From: Erysipelothrix rhusiopathiae
GTDB lineage: Bacteria; Bacillota_I; Bacilli_A; Erysipelotrichales; Erysipelotrichaceae
Direction of reading: 5' to 3'
NCBI GenBank assembly: GCA_902772725.1
Contig: CACYBS010000005.1
Span: 1 to 40,296, forward strand
DNA: 40,296 bases
Shown here: positions 35,075 through 40,296 of the stretch, one piece after another
How positions within the stretch are numbered: the first letter of the stretch is position 1
Layout of the letters: each line of letters starts with the position of its first letter
Made by a program: the position numbers and the translations under genes
Notes under the pieces: model-generated
Told to the model about the DNA's origin: nothing
The model's database searches: none
The model's input: the letters and a program-made list of their open reading frames with translations, nothing else

Positions 35075-37570
35075 ATGTCAGATGAAAATAAAGAAAAATA
35101 TGATCAGATAGAAGAAGTCGAGATATCCAAAGAAGTCCGTGAAGCTTTTCTGGATTATTCCATGTCTGTAATCGTACAGCGTGCCCTGCCGGATGTTCGT
35201 GATGGAATGAAGCCGGTACACCGTCGTATTTTACATGCGATGAATTCACTGGGAATGACATCCAATATTGCGCATAAGAAAAGTGCGCGTATTGTCGGTG
35301 AAGTTATCGGTAAATATCACCCACATGGTGATGTTGCCGTATATGATGCCATGGTTCGTATGGCACAAGATTTCTCCTATCGTTATCCACTTGTCGATGG
35401 ACATGGTAACTTTGGTTCTCTGGATGGAGATGGCGCTGCAGCGATGCGTTATACCGAAGCCCGTATGTCTAAAATTGCGATGGAGATGATGCGTGATATC
35501 AATAAGGAAACTGTTGATTTTCAGGAAAACTACGATGGTGAGGAAACCGAACCGGTTGTACTTCCAAGCCGTATTCCTAACTTATTGATCAATGGTTCGG
35601 TTGGTATTGCGGTTGGTATGGCAACCAATATTCCACCGCATAACTTATCGGAAACCATTAAGGCGATTGAAGCTGTAATGGATGATCCGGATATTACAGT
35701 ACCGGAACTGATGGAATTTATTAAAGGTCCTGATTTTCCTACCGGCGGCATTATTATGGGTCGAAAAGGCATCCGCCAGGCATATGAAACCGGTCGCGGT
35801 TCCATTATGATCCGTTCAAAGTACCGCATTGAAGATGCCGGTGCCGGAAAGAAAAGAGTTATCTTCTATGAAATTCCATATGCGGTCAATAAAGCCAATC
35901 TGATTAAAAAGATGGCGGATTTGATTAAGGAAAAAGAAATTCAGGGTGTTACATATCTAAATGATGAAAGTAACCGCGAAGGTATTCGCATCGTTATGGA
36001 ATTAAAGAAAGATGCCCAGGAAGAAGTCATCATCAATCAATTGTTCCGTATGACTCCGCTTCAATCCAGTTTTGGCATTAACATGTTAGCTCTGGAAAAC
36101 GGAAGACCGAAACAGCTTCCTTTAAAACAGATTATTTTTGATTATCTCGATCATCAATTTAATGTAGTAAGAAGAAAGACTGCATTTGATTTACAGAAGG
36201 CAAAAGACCGTGCCCATATCTTAGAAGGTTTGCGTATTGCGATTGATCATATCGAAGAAGTAATTCGTGTAATCCGTCAATCCAGAAATGATGAAGCCAA
36301 TTTAACCCAGGAATTATGTGACCGGTTTGGATTAACGGAAATTCAGGCAAAGGCAATCTTAGCGATGCAGTTAAGACGTTTGTCCGGATTGGAACGTGAT
36401 AAGATTGAAAACGAATATAATCAATTATTAATCACAATTGCGGATTTAGAAGATATTCTGGCCAATGAATCCAGAGTATATCAAATTATCCGTGATGACC
36501 TGGATGAAATTGATAAGAAATACGGAGATGCCAGAAGAACAGAGATTTCGGATATCGCCGTAGACATGGAAGATGAAGATTTAATTCCGGTAGAAGATGT
36601 CATCATTATGTTGACAGAATCCGGATATATTAAGCGTCAGCCGGTTGATACCTATAAGGCACAGAACCGCGGTGGCCGAGGAATTCGTTCACTAACTCTT
36701 AATGAAGAGGATTCCATTGATACGATGATCTCTATGTCAACACATGATCATTTATTGTTGTTTACGGATAAAGGTCGTGTATATCGATTAAAGGGATACA
36801 ATATTCCGAGTGCATCCCGCACATCGAAGGGTCTGCCGATTATTAATATTCTTCCATTAGCAGATAACGAAAGAGTATGTATCCTGCAGCCAATGCCAAG
36901 AGATAATAAATTCGGAGATTTAGAATTTAAGAATTTATTATTCGTGACTAAAAAAGGAATTACGAAAAGAACACGATTATCGGAATTCGACAATATCAAC
37001 CGAAACGGTAAAATTGCGATCACCTTACGTGAAGATGACAGCCTTGCCTTTGTGAAGGCAACAACCGGAGATGATGAAATTATTATTGCCGGTTCGAACG
37101 GAAAAGCTGTCCGTTTCCACGAAGATCAGATTCGTCCGACAGGACGCAGCTCCAGCGGTGTTTTAGGATTTAACTGCGATGGATCTGAAGTAGTCGGTGT
37201 TGCCATGTCCAAAGAAGGCGATACGATCTTATCGGTTGCCGAAAACGGATATGGTAAGCGAAGCTACTTTGAGGATTATCGCTTAACATCCAGAGGTAAG
37301 AAGGGTGTTCGTACCTTAAATGTTACGGATAAGACAGGAAAACTGGTAGGAATTCGAGCTGTACATGGTGATGAAGATGTTATGATCGTATCCAGCAGCG
37401 GTATTATGATTCGTATATATGTAAGAAATATCGGTGTATACAGCAGAAATACGCAGGGTATCCGTCTGATCAATCTGACAAATGATGCGAAAGTCACAAA
37501 AATGACTCTGGTATATCATCAGGAAGAAACATCGGAAGAAGAAACAGAAGAAAAAACAGAATCTGAATAG
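35075..37570 (+). CDS. gyrA: DNA gyrase subunit A
   Basis: The DNA-cleaving subunit of gyrase. The active-site tyrosine is in [15 protein letters not shown]; the quinolone-resistance region reads [22 protein letters not shown], with Val and Ala at the usual positions and an Asp near the usual Ser/Asp pair. The C-terminal beta-pinwheel contains the GyrA box [12 protein letters not shown] (Q..RGGRG), which marks gyrase rather than topoisomerase IV. The tail is acidic ([11 protein letters not shown]). Length 831 aa. AGGAGG lies 8 nt before the ATG; the gap from gyrB is 13 bp. Confidence 0.98.
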   Translation: MSDENKEKYDQIEEVEISKEVREAFLDYSMSVIVQRALPDVRDGMKPVHRRILHAMNSLGMTSNIAHKKSARIVGEVIGKYHPHGDVAVYDAMVRMAQDFSYRYPLVDGHGNFGSLDGDGAAAMRYTEARMSKIAMEMMRDINKETVDFQENYDGEETEPVVLPSRIPNLLINGSVGIAVGMATNIPPHNLSETIKAIEAVMDDPDITVPELMEFIKGPDFPTGGIIMGRKGIRQAYETGRGSIMIRSKYRIEDAGAGKKRVIFYEIPYAVNKANLIKKMADLIKEKEIQGVTYLNDESNREGIRIVMELKKDAQEEVIINQLFRMTPLQSSFGINMLALENGRPKQLPLKQIIFDYLDHQFNVVRRKTAFDLQKAKDRAHILEGLRIAIDHIEEVIRVIRQSRNDEANLTQELCDRFGLTEIQAKAILAMQLRRLSGLERDKIENEYNQLLITIADLEDILANESRVYQIIRDDLDEIDKKYGDARRTEISDIAVDMEDEDLIPVEDVIIMLTESGYIKRQPVDTYKAQNRGGRGIRSLTLNEEDSIDTMISMSTHDHLLLFTDKGRVYRLKGYNIPSASRTSKGLPIINILPLADNERVCILQPMPRDNKFGDLEFKNLLFVTKKGITKRTRLSEFDNINRNGKIAITLREDDSLAFVKATTGDDEIIIAGSNGKAVRFHEDQIRPTGRSSSGVLGFNCDGSEVVGVAMSKEGDTILSVAENGYGKRSYFEDYRLTSRGKKGVRTLNVTDKTGKLVGIRAVHGDEDVMIVSSSGIMIRIYVRNIGVYSRNTQGIRLINLTNDAKVTKMTLVYHQEETSEEETEEKTESE

Positions 37571-37597
37571 GATATGAAAATCCTATTCTTTTTCTTT
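37565..37597 (+). terminator. Intrinsic terminator of the gyrA operon
   Basis: GAATAGGAT (37565-37573) and ATCCTATTC (37580-37588) form a perfect 9-bp stem with a 6-nt loop, followed by a T-rich run. The gyrA stop codon TAG lies inside the left arm. Confidence 0.93.
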
Positions 37598-37616
37598 TGT
37601 TTAGAGATAATAATAA

Positions 37617-37634
37617 TTTATTAATTTTAATAAA
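37617..37634. repeat. AT-only inverted repeat upstream of the LysR gene
   Basis: TTTATTA (37617-37623) and TAATAAA (37628-37634) are perfect arms around ATTT. The repeat lies just upstream of the regulator's -35 box and could be an operator for autoregulation, but pure A+T sequences form such repeats easily by chance. Confidence 0.35.
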
Positions 37635-37643
37635 CATATAAAT

Positions 37644-37672
37644 TTGATTTATACATCCCGTTTTCGTAAAAT
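37644..37672 (+). promoter_or_regulatory. Promoter of the LysR-family gene
   Basis: TTGATT (37644-37649), a 17-bp spacer and TAAAAT (37667-37672). The start would be near 37679, only about 10 nt before the ATG, leaving the GGAGG ribosome binding site near the 5' end of the message. Confidence 0.55.
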
Positions 37673-37689
37673 AGGAATGGAGGTATAAA

Positions 37690-38610
37690 ATGACACTTCA
37701 ACAATTATATTACTGCATTGCGATTGCCGAAAACGGATCTATGAATAAGGCAGCTGAAAAGCTGTTTATTTCCCAGCCTACCTTAACGACCGCTATTCGT
37801 GAATTGGAAAATGAAATAGGAATTCAGATTTTCTTACGAACCAGTAAGGGAGTATATCTGACCAACGAAGGACAGGAGTTTTTAATATATGCCAGACAGG
37901 TATATCAACAGTATGAATTGTTAAATCAGAAGTATTCTGTGAAAGGAAATATAAAAAGAAAATTCAGCGTCTCCTGCCAGCACTATTCTTTTGCGATAAA
38001 AGCCTTTGTCGAGATGGTTAAACAATACGATACTTTAAATTATGAATTTGCGATTCGTGAAACGAAAACGTATGATGTCATAAAAGATGTCGGAACTATG
38101 AAAAGTGAAATTGGAATTCTGTATTTAAGTGATTTCAATGAAAAGTACATCAATAAATTATTAAAGGATAATGAATTGGATTTTACTCCTATCTGTGAAT
38201 GTGATGCATATGTCTACTTATGGAAAAAACATCCTCTGGCATCAAAAAAATCTATCACATTAAATGATCTATTTGATTATCCATGTTTGAGCTTTGATCA
38301 GGGAGAACAGGGTTCTCTATTCCTGGCGGAAGAAATTTTGAGTGATATAGAATATCCAAGAGTCATTAAAGCCAGTGATCGGGCTACGATGTTGAATTTA
38401 ATGATTGGATTAAATGGATTTACACTTTGTTCTGGAATTATTTGTGAAGAATTAAATAATGATGACTGTCTGGTAGTTCCTTTTAAAGAAGATGAACATC
38501 ATCAAAACAGTACAATGCGAATCGGATATATCACTAAAAAAAGAGCACAGTTGAGCGAAATCGGAACATTATATATTAATGAGATATTTAAATATGTGGA
38601 AAATCGATAA
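37690..38610 (+). CDS. LysR-family transcriptional regulator
   Basis: This 306-aa DNA-binding regulator has the N-terminal winged helix-turn-helix, with NGSMNKAAEKLFISQPTLTT (about residues 16-35) and ELENEIGIQIFLRTSKGVYLT. A linker helix follows and then the two-lobed effector-binding domain from about residue 95. Cofactor and targets cannot be read from sequence. GGAGG lies 6 nt before the ATG. It lies alone between gyrA and serS in the same direction, with its own promoter. No divergent target gene is present, which is unusual for the family, so it may act elsewhere or on its own promoter. Confidence 0.94.
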   Translation: MTLQQLYYCIAIAENGSMNKAAEKLFISQPTLTTAIRELENEIGIQIFLRTSKGVYLTNEGQEFLIYARQVYQQYELLNQKYSVKGNIKRKFSVSCQHYSFAIKAFVEMVKQYDTLNYEFAIRETKTYDVIKDVGTMKSEIGILYLSDFNEKYINKLLKDNELDFTPICECDAYVYLWKKHPLASKKSITLNDLFDYPCLSFDQGEQGSLFLAEEILSDIEYPRVIKASDRATMLNLMIGLNGFTLCSGIICEELNNDDCLVVPFKEDEHHQNSTMRIGYITKKRAQLSEIGTLYINEIFKYVENR

Positions 38611-38622
38611 GGGCTTTTTTCA

Positions 38623-38651
38623 TTGCCTAAACAGATAAAAAATGATATAAA
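38623..38651 (+). promoter_or_regulatory. Promoter of the serS T-box transcript
   Basis: TTGCCT (38623-38628), a 17-bp spacer and TATAAA (38646-38651), which has a TGA extension. The predicted start near 38658 lies just before the T-box stem I. Confidence 0.55.
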
Positions 38652-38657
38652 TTATTT

Positions 38658-38890
38658 GTCAAAACGAAGAGAAGGAAAAGTAATCCTAAAACTGATTTTA
38701 GAGACGATATGGATGGTGAAAATATCGACAGAGCATGGATGAAAAGCACCTTTGAGTAATTCGATGAATTCAGTAGTCGAATTCGGTACATACCGTTATC
38801 ATGTCGAGAGATCTTAAGTTTTTTAAGGTAAGAAGGGTGGCAACGCGAGACATCGTCCCTTTATGGTGATGAGGTCTCTTTTTATTTGGC
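38658..38890 (+). ncRNA. T-box riboswitch for serS (tRNA-Ser, specifier AGC)
   Basis: The leader senses uncharged tRNA-Ser and controls termination. Stem I shows AGAGAAGGAAAAGTAAT near its base, and AGAGACG and GGATGGTGAAAATATCG in the distal arm. The specifier loop GAAAAGCACCTTTGAGTA places the codon AGC (Ser) at 38745-38747. A further AATTCGA/TCGAATT hairpin follows (38758-38783). The T-box AAGGGTGGCAACGCG is at 38833-38847; its UGGC bulge can pair with a GCCA acceptor end, as expected for tRNA-Ser with discriminator G. The competing terminator uses GAGAC (38847-38851) and GTCTC (38874-38878), followed by TTTTTATTT. This accounts for the whole gap between the LysR gene and serS. Confidence 0.93.
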
Positions 38891-38905
38891 AAGGAGGAGA
38901 GAATA

Positions 38906-40186
38906 ATGCTGGATATCAAATTTGTACGTGAAAATCCTGAAATTGTGAAAGAGAATATGAAGAAGAAATTCCAGGACCACAAACTTCATTTAGTGGATGA
39001 AGTGCTGGAAGAGGATAAAGAACTTCGTGCTTCTCAACAAAAAGGAGATGAACTTCGTTCTCAAAGAAAGAAAATTTCTAAACAGATTGGCGCTTTAATG
39101 GGCCAGGGTAAAAAAGATGAAGCTGAAGAAGTGAAGAAAAAAGTAGCTGATATGGCTGATGAGTTAAAGGCACTGGAAACCAAAGAAGAAGAATTACGTA
39201 AGAGCGTAAAAGAAAAAATGATGATGATTCCAAACATCATCGATGAAACAGTTCCAATCGGAAAAGATGACAGCGAAAATGTTGAATTAGAACGTTTCGG
39301 AGAACCGGTTGTACCTGATTTTGAAATTCCGTATCATACAGATATTATGGAAAGATTATCCGGAATCGATTTAGAGAGTGCCCGCAAGGTTGCCGGAAAC
39401 GGATTCTATTATTTGATGGGTGATATTGCCCGCCTGCATTCTGCTATTATCAGTTATGCACGTGACTTTATGATCAATAAAGGATTTACATATGTTGTAC
39501 CTCCGTTTATGATTCGTTCTGCCGTAGTAGATGGTGTTATGTCTTTTGCGGAGATGGAAGGTATGATGTATAAAATCGAAGGTGAAGATTTATATTTGAT
39601 CGGTACCAGCGAACATTCCATGATCGGTAAATTTATTGATTCTGTATTGGACGAAAAAGATCTTCCATATACATTAACATCGTATTCTCCTTGTTTTCGT
39701 AAAGAAAAAGGAGCACACGGTATTGAAGAGCGCGGCGTATACCGTATCCATCAGTTCGAAAAACAGGAAATGATCGTAGTATGTAAGCCGGAAGAAAGCA
39801 AGGAATGGTTTACAAAACTGTATATGAATACAGTAGAATTCTTCCGTACTTTAGATATTCCGGTAAGAACATTAGAATGCTGCTCCGGTGATTTAGCGGA
39901 TCTGAAATGTAAATCGGTTGATGTTGAAGCATGGTCTCCTCGTCAAAAGAAATATTTCGAAGTAGGAAGCTGCTCGAATTTAACAGATGCACAGGCTAGA
40001 AGATTACAGATTCGTGTTAAGGATGATAAGGGCAAAAAATATTTTGCGCATACATTAAATAATACCTGTGTAGCTCCGCCAAGAATGTTGATTGCGTTCT
40101 TAGAAAACAATTTACAGGAAGACGGAAGCGTATTAATTCCGGAAGTATTACAGCCATACATGGGCGGTATGAAAAAAATCGGATAA
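38906..40186 (+). CDS. serS: Seryl-tRNA synthetase
   Basis: This class II synthetase charges tRNA-Ser (426 aa). Residues 1 to about 110 form the tRNA-binding coiled-coil arm (EDKELRASQQKGDELRSQRKK, rich in Lys and Glu). Motif 2 is SPCFRKEKGAHGIEERGVYR, followed by IHQFEKQEMIVVCKPEES. Motif 3 is HTLNNTCVAPPRMLIAFLEN, whose Arg is conserved, but the common bacterial form is NGSGLAVGRT. This and the CKPEES segment resemble archaeal or eukaryotic-type enzymes in my recollection. GGAGG lies about 7 nt before the ATG. Expression is controlled by the T-box just upstream. Confidence 0.97.
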   Translation: MLDIKFVRENPEIVKENMKKKFQDHKLHLVDEVLEEDKELRASQQKGDELRSQRKKISKQIGALMGQGKKDEAEEVKKKVADMADELKALETKEEELRKSVKEKMMMIPNIIDETVPIGKDDSENVELERFGEPVVPDFEIPYHTDIMERLSGIDLESARKVAGNGFYYLMGDIARLHSAIISYARDFMINKGFTYVVPPFMIRSAVVDGVMSFAEMEGMMYKIEGEDLYLIGTSEHSMIGKFIDSVLDEKDLPYTLTSYSPCFRKEKGAHGIEERGVYRIHQFEKQEMIVVCKPEESKEWFTKLYMNTVEFFRTLDIPVRTLECCSGDLADLKCKSVDVEAWSPRQKKYFEVGSCSNLTDAQARRLQIRVKDDKGKKYFAHTLNNTCVAPPRMLIAFLENNLQEDGSVLIPEVLQPYMGGMKKIG

Positions 40187-40215
40187 GACTGTAAAAAGAA
40201 GGATATTATCAATGT

Positions 40216-40247
40216 CATTCAGTTAAGCCAATGCTCTTTACTGAATG
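40216..40247. repeat. Inverted repeat after serS
   Basis: CATTCAGT (40216-40223) and ACTGAATG (40240-40247) are perfect 8-bp arms around a 16-bp centre. No T-run follows on either strand, so it is not an obvious terminator. The remaining sequence to the window end holds no gene I can recognise; a second CTCAA/TTGAG pair lies near 40261-40288. It might be an operator, an element end or an RNA structure. Confidence 0.5.
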
Positions 40248-40296
40248 TCTACTGAAATCACTCAAAGAAAGAGCGAACTTCAATTGAGATAGTTTG

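Overview
This is the chromosomal replication-origin region of a low-GC Gram-positive bacterium (Bacillota/Firmicutes). I lean towards the Erysipelotrichia from the gene order and protein style, but no sequence search was possible, so that placement is an inference. Supporting signs are the rpmH|dnaA-dnaN-yaaA-recF-gyrB-gyrA block, an RNA polymerase delta subunit (rpoE), a glmS ribozyme, a T-box on serS, strong GGAGG ribosome binding sites, and wall teichoic acid genes. I saw no sporulation genes, phage genes, insertion sequences, CRISPR arrays, rRNAs or tRNAs.

Origin. oriC is bipartite and flanks dnaA. The 373-bp gap at 26010-26382 holds a cluster of DnaA boxes. The 146-bp gap at 27748-27893 holds three more boxes, followed by an AT-rich stretch with a DnaA-trio-like run. 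Genes right of about 26.4 kb read on the + strand and genes to the left on the - strand, so nearly everything is co-directional with replication. The one exception is a small DUF5662-like gene at 2031-2567.

Right arm (+): dnaA, dnaN, a three-gene polar amino-acid ABC transporter (binding lipoprotein, permease, ATPase) lying where dnaN usually runs into yaaA, then yaaA-recF-gyrB-gyrA with overlapping or tight junctions. A LysR regulator follows, then a T-box-controlled serS whose motif 3 looks unlike the common bacterial form.

Left arm (-), reading away from the origin: a FemAB-type peptidoglycan bridge transferase; rpmH-rnpA-yidC-jag (translation, RNase P, membrane insertion); pth-mfd-rqcP-NUDIX-HD phosphohydrolase (translation quality control, transcription-coupled repair, nucleotide hygiene); ywiB-argS-rpoE; a wall teichoic acid operon (tagG-tagH-tagD-three glycerophosphotransferase proteins, one fused to a GT2 glycosyltransferase) ending in a zinc-ribbon membrane protein; rsmG-parA-parB (16S methylation and chromosome partition); glmS (glucosamine-6-phosphate supply) behind a glmS ribozyme; an M3-family oligopeptidase; and a truncated rpmE at the window edge. 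Cell-envelope supply is a recurrent theme: glmS, the FemAB enzyme, the tag cluster and yidC all lie close to the origin.

The most interesting non-textbook signals are regulatory. (1) A hairpin abuts the 3' end of the glmS ribozyme, contains the glmS Shine-Dalgarno sequence and is followed by seven U and then the AUG. (2) Two genes, the DUF5662-like gene and rsmG, have TATAAT exactly 7 nt before ATG and no Shine-Dalgarno, as expected for leaderless mRNAs. (3) The serS T-box has a readable AGC specifier and a UGGC acceptor-binding bulge that both fit tRNA-Ser.
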